Shown: in pieces, positions 1-7,800 of the stretch
How the letters are laid out: the number at the start of each line of letters is the position of its first letter
How positions within the stretch are numbered: position 1 is the stretch's first letter
NCBI RefSeq assembly: GCF_009017255.1
Contig: NZ_WBZB01000047.1
Coordinates: 1 to 64,000, forward strand
Source of the DNA: Alkaliphilus serpentinus
GTDB taxonomy: Bacteria; Bacillota; Clostridia; Peptostreptococcales; Natronincolaceae
Reading direction: 5' to 3'
DNA length: 64,000 nucleotides
Translations under genes and position numbers: made by a program
Notes under the pieces: generated by a model
The model's database searches: none
Told to the model about the DNA's origin: nothing
What the model saw: only the letters and a program-made list of their open reading frames with translations

Positions 1-951
1 CTGGTTCAGGCGGTCAATAACAATCTTTCTGGTTGCGTATGTTTTACCAGTTCCCGGTGGGCCGTATAAAATAAGATTGGGATTAAAATTAAGGAGTCCC
101 GCAAACATTTGATATTGTTCATTATCATCTTCGAAACCTTCTTCATCGATAACGGCACTATTCGGTTTTATGTCTGAATTTCCCGCTTTTGCACTTGCTG
201 ATCGTTTTCTGCCAACCAGAAGATTATCATATAACCGAATTGCACTTGAAACTTTATAATAGCCATTACTTTCAAGCTCTTCAATCAGTGTAATCAAAAA
301 CTTACGTTTCTGAGAAGCTTGGTCTTCTAAGGCATAGTCGCTCAACTCTCTAATTGTATATTTTCCGTCATCAGCGTTTCTTTCTTCATAAAGTTTATTG
401 AACGCTTCATATACTATGAACTTGCCTTTCTCAAAACGATCTATGCTAGTAATCTTCATCTGTTCAAGATTATCAATCGTTACTCTAATATCTCCATCTT
501 TATAATTAACACTGGCATCCTCCAAAGCAATATATATATTGACACCACTGGATTTGAAGTCAATGTCTACGGGATTTGGTGGACAATCATCCGTTGTTTT
601 TATCGGAATAAACCCTAGCCCTTTAACACTCTTTGTCACTTTATTGACTAGATTCAGATCATGAATAAAATACTTATATCTTGTAAAATCATTGGTTACA
701 CTAACATCATCATATTTCTTCACTTCATCAAAAAGCAATACCCCATCATCCTTGGGGTTTACTGTATTCTTTAATTTGGTATATTCTTTGGCTTTCCATA
801 AAGCTGCAATTTTGCCTTCATAAGCGGCAAAAACATAATCCCCTGGTTTAACTTCACCATAATAACTACTGCCTTCATCTCCAGCAGAATAAAATTTCTT
901 TTCAATTTGCTCCGGATGTTTATTACTAAACTTCCCTAAAAAAAGTCGCAT
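1..951 (-). CDS. McrB-like AAA+ GTPase, 5' part (truncated by window edge)
   Basis: Read on the minus strand from an ATG at 951, the frame is open for about 317 codons and leaves the window without a stop. The last visible residues contain a P-loop, YGPPGTGKTYATRK, in the form typical of McrB, the translocating subunit of the modification-dependent McrBC restriction enzyme. The first third (for example GEVKPGDYVFAAYEGKI) looks like a compact beta-rich N-terminal domain of the kind McrB proteins use to recognise DNA, but I cannot name its fold. A G-rich stretch (GGGGGGG) lies about 7 nt before the ATG. The catalytic half and any McrC partner would lie outside the window. Downstream position in the Hachiman/type I operon supports a defense role. 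A different AAA+ family remains possible. Confidence 0.75.
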   Translation of the reverse strand, partial: MRLFLGKFSNKHPEQIEKKFYSAGDEGSSYYGEVKPGDYVFAAYEGKIAALWKAKEYTKLKNTVNPKDDGVLLFDEVKKYDDVSVTNDFTRYKYFIHDLNLVNKVTKSVKGLGFIPIKTTDDCPPNPVDIDFKSSGVNIYIALEDASVNYKDGDIRVTIDNLEQMKITSIDRFEKGKFIVYEAFNKLYEERNADDGKYTIRELSDYALEDQASQKRKFLITLIEELESNGYYKVSSAIRLYDNLLVGRKRSASAKAGNSDIKPNSAVIDEEGFEDDNEQYQMFAGLLNFNPNLILYGPPGTGKTYATRKIVIDRLNQ

Positions 952-967
952 CTTTAGTCCCCCCCAT

Positions 968-1171
968 CTATTTAAACAGTTTTTTCAGAAGCTTAAAAAT
1001 ATCAAATGATGTTCGATTATATACCTTGTTATAGGCATATTTCTTGGGATTTCTAAGCCATCCATATCCTCGTGGCATTTTCAGACCTGCTCTATGTACA
1101 ATCTGCCTTTTTAAGCTCGTTCTTGCAGATATTCTTTTTTTCAAGCTCGGTGTTCTTATTCCAAATTTCAC
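968..1171 (-). CDS. Small basic protein, phage/mobile-element type
   Basis: A 67-residue, Arg/Lys-rich protein starting at GTG with a clear Shine-Dalgarno (GGGGAGGTG, 6 nt upstream). The text MKFGIRTPSLKKRISART and a later NPKKYAYNKVYNRTSF resemble small proteins of unknown function that recur in Firmicute phages and mobile elements. It has no membrane segment or cysteines. It sits between the HEPN-motif gene and the McrB-like gene in the same direction, so it is probably cotranscribed with the defense operon. The high positive charge would suit nucleic-acid binding, but that is inference; no function can be assigned. Confidence 0.65.
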   Translation of the reverse strand: MKFGIRTPSLKKRISARTSLKRQIVHRAGLKMPRGYGWLRNPKKYAYNKVYNRTSFDIFKLLKKLFK

Positions 1172-1254
1172 TTACTTCACCTCCCCTTTGTTGATCAATA
1201 TAAATCTAAAATAACAAATCCACAGATTTTGTGCTTGTAATCACTTTAGTTGGA

Positions 1255-2799
1255 TTAAGCTGCTTCCATTTCAGATAAAGAAGATATGATCATCAATATA
1301 TCGTTCACCATTAAAATCAATTTCAATACGTATTCTTTTTTATCATAATCCGTAATAATACCATGCTTTATCTTATTTCTGTTGAAATCTGGTACAACCT
1401 CTGTGTTCTCAGGACTAAAACTAGCATAATATGCTTTAAATTGAACAAAGAAATACTCCGTCAAATAATCCATTAATTCATCTGATTCTTTTTTTAGTGG
1501 AGTTATATATTTCCAAATGCTAGTTTCAAAAACTTTGTATCTATCGTTTGCAAAGTTACGAATAGCACCTTCAAGCATTATAGTAAAGGCATCAACACCC
1601 GGCCAATATTTTCCCATTTTATAAAAGTTCACAGCATCATCAGACAATTTTAGAAATGGTTGGTAATAACTCATTTGCTCCCAGCTAGAAACCAACTTAT
1701 CTAACACTTCATAATTATTGCTCTCAAAATAGTTTGTGATAATTTCACTAATCTCTTCATCGCTTAGCTTATCACAATCACTATATAATCTTTCAATTAC
1801 TTCTTCATGTTCAATGTTGCCAATACACCAACCTAAGCCATATAGTTTTTTAGTTCTGTTCTTCAAATAAGCCTTCAAATGGTTTTGAGCTATACTTATT
1901 GCATTAAGATCAAAAAGAAAAGGGGTAATTCTTCTTGAAATTTCATTTGTGAATTCAACAAACTCCCTGATTCTATCTTGAGCTTCAAAGGCAATTCGAT
2001 AATCCATCATTGTTTCACTAAACAATATCCTTTGATGTTCAATAACATTCGTAATTCTAGAGCTATTTATCATAGCATTTTTAACGGTGGCAAAAATATC
2101 TGAATCAAAAATGCCCGTAACAGCTTTTATATTTGCCATTGCCTCTAAGGCTTGCTGTGAAAACATATTTGCTGCTTCAATTATTGTTCTATTTGAATTT
2201 ACAACATTCTGCATTTGAAATCGTTCAATCATCTGGACAACATTATTGTTATATAACTCATTTACTCTATTAATCGTTTCAATATGCTCATTTATCCAGC
2301 TAAAGTGATTATGCCGTATTGCGATATTATTGAAATTAGGAACTTTAGGCAAAGTTTCTTTAAAGGTAGTATCAGTTATTTTCTTCATTTTTTTATTTAG
2401 TTTATCTAGCTCTTTCTTCTCTTTTTCATGTAAGAGATAAAATTTTTCATAACTTGATGTATCTTTCATCCCTAATACGCTTTCAAGCTGAGTAAAATAT
2501 CCACTTTCTCGATAAATGATTTCAATAATCTTTTCAATATCACCTTTAGATATGGCTTTCATATCTTTAAATTCAAGCGTAAAAGGGATATCATCATTTA
2601 TGATCTTCCAATTAGATTGTATCATTTCAAATAACATTGTATAAAATGCTTCCATTTTATCATTGCACTTCTTTATCTTATCGTCGTACACCTTATGAGC
2701 ACTCATACTATAACTGATAGGAATCTCATATGTTTGGTCATTTATATTAACTAAGACTGTTTTAATTGACTTTTTAAAGTTTGATATTATCTGATCCAT
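1255..2799 (-). CDS. Unknown protein with C-terminal HEPN-like motif
   Basis: A 514-residue soluble protein I do not recognise as a named family. The N-terminal 60 residues contain the charged text KVYDDKIKKCNDKMEAFYTM; the middle is largely helical. Near residue 476 the sequence FNRNKIKHG is followed by a long hydrophobic helix (VLKLILMVNDILMIISSL). R-N-x3-H followed by a helix is the signature of HEPN domains, many of which are RNases in toxin-antitoxin and abortive-infection systems. A second candidate segment, YWPGVDAFTIMLEGAIRN, lies about 80 residues earlier and could be the first HEPN helix pair. It lies 34 bp downstream of the AlbA_2 gene and is probably cotranscribed. The HEPN call rests on the motif alone. 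Confidence 0.6.
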   Translation of the reverse strand: MDQIISNFKKSIKTVLVNINDQTYEIPISYSMSAHKVYDDKIKKCNDKMEAFYTMLFEMIQSNWKIINDDIPFTLEFKDMKAISKGDIEKIIEIIYRESGYFTQLESVLGMKDTSSYEKFYLLHEKEKKELDKLNKKMKKITDTTFKETLPKVPNFNNIAIRHNHFSWINEHIETINRVNELYNNNVVQMIERFQMQNVVNSNRTIIEAANMFSQQALEAMANIKAVTGIFDSDIFATVKNAMINSSRITNVIEHQRILFSETMMDYRIAFEAQDRIREFVEFTNEISRRITPFLFDLNAISIAQNHLKAYLKNRTKKLYGLGWCIGNIEHEEVIERLYSDCDKLSDEEISEIITNYFESNNYEVLDKLVSSWEQMSYYQPFLKLSDDAVNFYKMGKYWPGVDAFTIMLEGAIRNFANDRYKVFETSIWKYITPLKKESDELMDYLTEYFFVQFKAYYASFSPENTEVVPDFNRNKIKHGIITDYDKKEYVLKLILMVNDILMIISSLSEMEAA

Positions 2800-2833
2800 A
2801 TAATCGATAGTCCCCCTTTTCTTATAATCGTTG

Positions 2834-3976
2834 TCACCGAATAAATGTTCTTCGAAATTCTGATAGCATTCTTTTTAAAATCTGCATATTATAATATTGC
2901 TTCTTAAATTCTTCCATAATATAACCATCTATTTCTGAAAAGTGTGGAAGCCATATATTTATTGAAAAGTTTTCCTTGTTTACCCAGTTTTTTATAACAT
3001 AATTTTTAAATAACTCCTTCTCATTTTCAGATTCAAAAATCAGTATACATTCTTCAAATCTATTATGTGATGTGGTTTCTTCATCTCCATCTGGGACATA
3101 ATAGAACTGATGAATTACATAAGGCAATGTATCTTTAATAAAATATTTAAAAACTATGTCCCAGTTATGAAACCGTCCAAAAGAAACTCCGTCTGTCAAA
3201 GGTGTAGGTGTAAAGTATCTTCCTCCATCTAAGCTAACCCCTTCTAATGTTGACAATAATGTTTGATGATAGAATATTCTTATTTCTCTCCAATGAGGTC
3301 TAATATCTGTTTGGTTAAACAAATAGTATTGATATGCATCCCCATCATCTTCCAAGGTATATTCTATTGTGAACTCAGGAAAAAACATATGATATTTTTT
3401 TACCGTTTCCCAGTTAGTAGGAGCATCTAGCCACTCAACTGGTTTACACAAGTAGTGTTTGATTCTTTCCAATGGTGTCGATATAATTCCAAATCGTTTT
3501 TTCCATAAATACTCTACATGGTGAATGTCAGCTGATTTTTCCTTTGGTGTATTGGTGTCCATTACAGGTGTGTATATATTATTTGCCTCAATACTCTGAT
3601 ATCTCTCATTTAAGTAGTATGGCGTATTGTTACTATTTTTCATCACTATCACATCAATACAACCATCTTCAACAATAATAGGTTCTACATACACTGTAGG
3701 ACGAATACCTCCAACAAACTTTTTATCCTTTAAAAAGTCTACAATCATTTGAGTATTTTTCCGGTTCTCATCATCCTTGACATCCTTAATCTTATGATCA
3801 TTTTCTTCATCTACTCCAATAATGATATAAGCATCCCTATTCTCAAGATTATTGGACATGCACATGATGTCATGGAGTAAATCCGCCTTCTTTCCCTTTG
3901 AATACCACTCGCTCTTAAAATCCCAATACGAGCCTTCTTGTTTTAAATCAATAATATTCAATATTTCTGAGTACAC
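2834..3976 (-). CDS. AlbA_2 (Schlafen-like) DNA-binding domain protein
   Basis: The first ~110 residues match the AlbA_2 pattern: ESYW-type strand (EGSYWDFKSEW), then DLLHDIMCMSNNLENRDAYI and IIGVDEENDHKIKDV. AlbA_2 domains occur in bacterial regulators and in anti-phage proteins and are related to the Schlafen core. The remaining ~250 residues, rich in aromatic residues (for example FTIEYTLEDDGDAYQYYLF), are unassigned. The frame is open up to a TTG at 3991, but the Shine-Dalgarno AAGGTGATG fits best with the GTG at 3976, which I used. It follows hamB by about 50 bp in the same direction, so it may be an accessory to the Hachiman pair or an independent defense gene. Confidence 0.7.
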   Translation of the reverse strand: MYSEILNIIDLKQEGSYWDFKSEWYSKGKKADLLHDIMCMSNNLENRDAYIIIGVDEENDHKIKDVKDDENRKNTQMIVDFLKDKKFVGGIRPTVYVEPIIVEDGCIDVIVMKNSNNTPYYLNERYQSIEANNIYTPVMDTNTPKEKSADIHHVEYLWKKRFGIISTPLERIKHYLCKPVEWLDAPTNWETVKKYHMFFPEFTIEYTLEDDGDAYQYYLFNQTDIRPHWREIRIFYHQTLLSTLEGVSLDGGRYFTPTPLTDGVSFGRFHNWDIVFKYFIKDTLPYVIHQFYYVPDGDEETTSHNRFEECILIFESENEKELFKNYVIKNWVNKENFSINIWLPHFSEIDGYIMEEFKKQYYNMQILKRMLSEFRRTFIR

Positions 3977-4026
3977 ATTCATCACCTTCAATGTAAATTC
4001 TTGAAATTTATTTTAGCTCCATGTGG

Positions 4027-6621
4027 CTAAATATCTTCATTATTGTTAATTTCAAGAGCCATTTTTTCCATAAACTCTTTATATTCTGCTTTCCCTTGGT
4101 CTATATTAGCAATGATTTCCTCAATATCAATTGATACTAATATATCGTTCTCAAATTTTAATGATTCCATATGATTCTCAAGTAAAAATGTCGCCAAGTA
4201 TCTTGGTAGACCTATATTTTGTAGTTCTATTACCTTTAAATCCGTTGTACCGTATTCTAAAAAGTCTCCCCAATTTGCTCCTGCATGTTCTTCACCAAGC
4301 CTTTCACACAAGATCAAATAATAATTGGTAAAATAGTTTTTCATCTTATATCGAATATTTGTTTCGATATCTCTCATTAATTCATTGATTATCAGATTGA
4401 TTATTCTTTTATCCTTACCATCAAATGGAAGTCTCTCATTTACATCCCAATATTCGCCTCGTTCTTCATAATACTTAATTATGTTCATAATAATACGATT
4501 TAATGGTACAGAATTCATCCAATCTTTCATAAGCACAGCATAATATCTAAGCTTATTTTTACTTTTTGCTAACGGGGCATGTCCACTGGATTCTTCATCT
4601 TTCCAACCATATAGGTCATAAAAGAGATTAAGAAAATATTGACATTCTTCTCTTGTTACATCAGTGGGCATTGTTTTTTCATTAATTTTCTCCAATTGCC
4701 AAGCATTATTCTGGTACTTTTCTTTTATCATCGAAGATGTTGACAGAATTTCGACTGGCACCATATTATTCTTGACTTTTTTTCGTAGTAGCTGATTTGC
4801 ACCCTCAACTTGAGCTATGAAATTTGCTTTTAAAACGGATTGTTCCTCCCGAATTTGATGTATAAACGCTATATTAGCATAATGATCCCATATTTCTTTT
4901 TCGGCACTAGTTACACTCTTTCTAGTAAACTCTTTCCCCTCAAGAGAACGTCCAATATTAATGTAAAACTTCTTTTGCCCTTTGATAACATACGGCTGAA
5001 TTTTTCTGATTTCCCTACTTCTAACAACTTCAAGGTCTTTTATCGGATTGTCCCAGCGATTTCTTTTATCTAAAATCTTGGTACAGATAATATTTCCGGA
5101 CAATTCTTTTGTTAAACGTCCTGCTCTACCAGCTAAATTCCAAAAATCAATATCAGTAAACTTAGATAACCCAATCGCATTATTTAAGATGAAAATATTC
5201 TTTGCCGGTAAATTTACACCTTCTAGTAAAGTAGACGTGCAGAAAAGATAATCGATTATCTTTTCTGAGAACAATGACTCGATTCTTTCCCTTACCCTCT
5301 GTGGTAAACGTCCAAAATGATATCCTACACCTTTTTTTAAGCAATCAATCAAATAGTAATCTCGATGTATATGTTCTTTTATTAGTTCAATCAACTCATT
5401 AATCTGTTCATTATCTTTATCTGGCAATAGTTTAGCAAACGAAATTGCGTAATCAATAGTATCCTTTGTTGAATTACAGTAAATAATATTCTTGTTGCCA
5501 TCACCTAGTTTATATAACCACTGATTAAAATCATACTTTTGATATGCTGAATGCATTGATTCAGCATAATCTTCGCCTAAGTCTGAAAATAAAGTTAAAT
5601 TATGGTTGTAAATATCTAAAAAGTATCTATTCTGTGCTACCGGTGATTCTTTAATTGACATTGTCTCTTCAGTACTTTTTTCAAACAAGTGCAAAAACAC
5701 ATCAGCATTCGGTACATTAGGTGAGGCAAAGAATAATTTGACACTTTTTCTTTCAGCCTGTAATATTGCATGGTAAAACAGCGGTCCCCTTGAATCCTTA
5801 TTTGAAACCATTTTATGCGCCTCATCAATAAACATATAATCAACTTTCTGATTTTCATTGTTCGAAAGGTATGATATTAGTCTTTCTGGTGTAAATACAA
5901 AAATATACCTAGCCTTTGTATCTTCAAGTAATCTAGGTATAACAGGATGTGAAAGCACTTTGTATTTAATGTCATTGAAATTACCGCCAGCTATATCTAT
6001 TAGTTCAGATTTCATTTTGTTTGTTACTTGATTTATTAAAGCTCTAGTCGGTACGAGAATAACCATATTTTCTGTAAAGTTATGTTCAAAAATCAAATAC
6101 TTGATAAATGCCTCCATAATAAAAGACTTTCCCAAAGAAGTAGGTCCCGAAAAACTGAAATGGTTGTTGCTTTTTAGTGCTTCATAAATCTTATACTGCG
6201 GATCAGTAAAAACATTCTCACCATGAGGATCTCTTTGAAATGTTTGCTTTATAATTTTCTCCATTTCAATTTCTTCATTTGTAAAAATTTTATTATTGCT
6301 TTTTAATACCAGTTCAAGTGCTGGAAAGTTCCCCAATCGAACAAGAACGGCATTTGCTATACCAATATAATATTCGTCATATGAATAATCATCGTATAGC
6401 ATACTAATGATTTTGTAACATATATTTCTGTCATCGCTTTCTTCTGAATAAGAAAGTATATCCGCAAATCGAAGTAAATCGTGGTATTCTTTTGAAGACA
6501 GTTCATGAACTTCAGTAAGTTTAAAAAAATCTTGAAATTTAATTCTTTCAATTTTCATAAACAGCTCTATAAAATATTCATCTCTTAATACTCGTCTAGA
6601 CAGTTCTTTAAGCAACCCCAT
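4027..6621 (-). CDS. hamB: HamB, Hachiman superfamily 2 helicase
   Basis: An 864-residue SF2 helicase of the Ski2/Brr2-like type. Visible motifs: Walker A SGPTSLGKSF near residue 157, motif Ia VLVPTRALINQV, DEAH box FIDEAHKM near 265, motif III FFASPNVPNAD, a STLLEGVNLPAKN segment, and motif VI NLAGRAGRL near 497. Established work on Hachiman describes HamB as a helicase that senses damaged or invading DNA and holds the HamA nuclease in check. Here the ATG overlaps the hamA stop (TAATG) and is preceded by GGAGGAGA, so the two are translationally coupled, which is the expected layout. The C-terminal ~300 residues have no recognised motif. Confidence 0.88.
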   Translation of the reverse strand: MGLLKELSRRVLRDEYFIELFMKIERIKFQDFFKLTEVHELSSKEYHDLLRFADILSYSEESDDRNICYKIISMLYDDYSYDEYYIGIANAVLVRLGNFPALELVLKSNNKIFTNEEIEMEKIIKQTFQRDPHGENVFTDPQYKIYEALKSNNHFSFSGPTSLGKSFIMEAFIKYLIFEHNFTENMVILVPTRALINQVTNKMKSELIDIAGGNFNDIKYKVLSHPVIPRLLEDTKARYIFVFTPERLISYLSNNENQKVDYMFIDEAHKMVSNKDSRGPLFYHAILQAERKSVKLFFASPNVPNADVFLHLFEKSTEETMSIKESPVAQNRYFLDIYNHNLTLFSDLGEDYAESMHSAYQKYDFNQWLYKLGDGNKNIIYCNSTKDTIDYAISFAKLLPDKDNEQINELIELIKEHIHRDYYLIDCLKKGVGYHFGRLPQRVRERIESLFSEKIIDYLFCTSTLLEGVNLPAKNIFILNNAIGLSKFTDIDFWNLAGRAGRLTKELSGNIICTKILDKRNRWDNPIKDLEVVRSREIRKIQPYVIKGQKKFYINIGRSLEGKEFTRKSVTSAEKEIWDHYANIAFIHQIREEQSVLKANFIAQVEGANQLLRKKVKNNMVPVEILSTSSMIKEKYQNNAWQLEKINEKTMPTDVTREECQYFLNLFYDLYGWKDEESSGHAPLAKSKNKLRYYAVLMKDWMNSVPLNRIIMNIIKYYEERGEYWDVNERLPFDGKDKRIINLIINELMRDIETNIRYKMKNYFTNYYLILCERLGEEHAGANWGDFLEYGTTDLKVIELQNIGLPRYLATFLLENHMESLKFENDILVSIDIEEIIANIDQGKAEYKEFMEKMALEINNNEDI

Positions 6622-7526
6622 TATATAATCTCCTCCAATATTTTTCTTCGATTATCATCTAACTCAGAAAATGGCATGACATAAATATAAAAGTTATGCC
6701 CAAACAACTTATACTCTTCAATCTTCTTAGCAATATAGCCTAATCTTCGGGAAACATCATCACTTATTGTTGATATGATTTTCTGTCTGAACTGATCATT
6801 TGGCAACTTCATATCTTCAGTATTAATTTCAATTTCATAACCAATAAAGATTCCAAAAGCATCATCAACATAAAAGTCTCTATCTTTTTTCGGATAAATC
6901 AAGTTTTCCAAAAAACTTCTTTCCTCATCAGAAAAAGCTTCTTTGTCTAAATTTGAATGTAATAATGTCTTTTCATAGTTTATTCCACTTTTTTCTTTAC
7001 CATCTTTGTTAATTTCGTTTTTGAATTCATATATCGATGTAAAAGCAGCGCTTAAAGCATCCGTCATACCTTTAATAGTCTTTGATTCTCCAAATATTAA
7101 CTGATAATTACCGTTATCCAGCTTCAAAAAATGCACTCCATCAGCACCATGAACGTACATGCTAGTTGAGGTTTTAAGTTCTAATTTAGACAAAATCTTG
7201 GGTGCTTCCAGATGAGATTCCAAAAAACAATAAAGTAAAAATTCACCTAATTCACCTGTATTATTGATATATTCCTTGAACTTATCTTGTGCTGTACGAG
7301 TTAATGTATGGGGTTTGCCTTTAAATCTTTCTTTTATCTTCCGTGATACAGAGTAGTCAATTAATGGGTCAAGAAGATTTCTTGTTAAACTCGAATAATC
7401 AAAATTATTTGCATTAATATTAAGCACAAATAAATTCACTTTACTTGTACCATAATCATCAATATTTTTTTCCCATATATGCTGAAATGAATCCAAAAAA
7501 TCTTTTGACCCTATACTCAACTCCAT
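6621..7526 (-). CDS. hamA: HamA, Hachiman nuclease (DUF1837)
   Basis: About 301 residues. The segment NTGELGEFLLYCFLE, then KTSTSMYVHGADGVHF and LIFGESKTI, gives the order E...D...E-x-K expected of the DUF1837 PD-(D/E)XK nuclease core; the DGVH is near residue 125 and GESK near 146. In Hachiman, HamA is the effector that degrades DNA once released by HamB. The frame opens at 7556, but the ATG at 7526 has an ideal Shine-Dalgarno (TTAGGAGGG, 6-7 nt spacing), so I placed the start there. The stop overlaps the hamB start. It follows the PC4-like gene by about 40 bp, placing a Hachiman pair within a type I restriction operon. Confidence 0.88.
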   Translation of the reverse strand: MELSIGSKDFLDSFQHIWEKNIDDYGTSKVNLFVLNINANNFDYSSLTRNLLDPLIDYSVSRKIKERFKGKPHTLTRTAQDKFKEYINNTGELGEFLLYCFLESHLEAPKILSKLELKTSTSMYVHGADGVHFLKLDNGNYQLIFGESKTIKGMTDALSAAFTSIYEFKNEINKDGKEKSGINYEKTLLHSNLDKEAFSDEERSFLENLIYPKKDRDFYVDDAFGIFIGYEIEINTEDMKLPNDQFRQKIISTISDDVSRRLGYIAKKIEEYKLFGHNFYIYVMPFSELDDNRRKILEEII

Positions 7527-7567
7527 ATCAAACCCTCCTAAGGTATTACGAATCAAAATTTGACTCT

Positions 7568-7783
7568 CTATAATTTACTAATAATCGCTTTTAATTCCTT
7601 AAGTTCTTCGTTTGTCAACGTCACACCTTTTCCCATCTTCTCATGCTCCGGTGCCCAATCTCTTAAATCATATTTTGGTTCTCTACCATTCCATGAAACC
7701 AGATTTAATTCTTTTTTCCAACCCTTGGCATTCTCTGAGAGAACACCAAGAGTTTCTATAATCTCATATTTGATATCTGCCAT
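7568..7783 (-). CDS. YdbC/PC4-family ssDNA-binding protein
   Basis: A 71-residue protein beginning MADIKYEIIETLGVLSE and continuing GWKKELNLVSWNGREP and YDLRDWAPEHEKMGKG, which is the YdbC version of the PC4 single-stranded DNA-binding fold. These small proteins form homodimers that bind single-stranded nucleic acid. A GTG at 7792 would add three residues, but the Shine-Dalgarno GAAGGTGG overlaps that GTG and is well placed for the ATG at 7783. It lies 17 bp after hsdR and 41 bp before hamA, so it is part of the same operon. A role in handling ssDNA made by HsdR or HamB is plausible but not shown. Confidence 0.85.
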   Translation of the reverse strand: MADIKYEIIETLGVLSENAKGWKKELNLVSWNGREPKYDLRDWAPEHEKMGKGVTLTNEELKELKAIISKL

Positions 7784-7800
7784 ATTTTCCACCTTCTACA

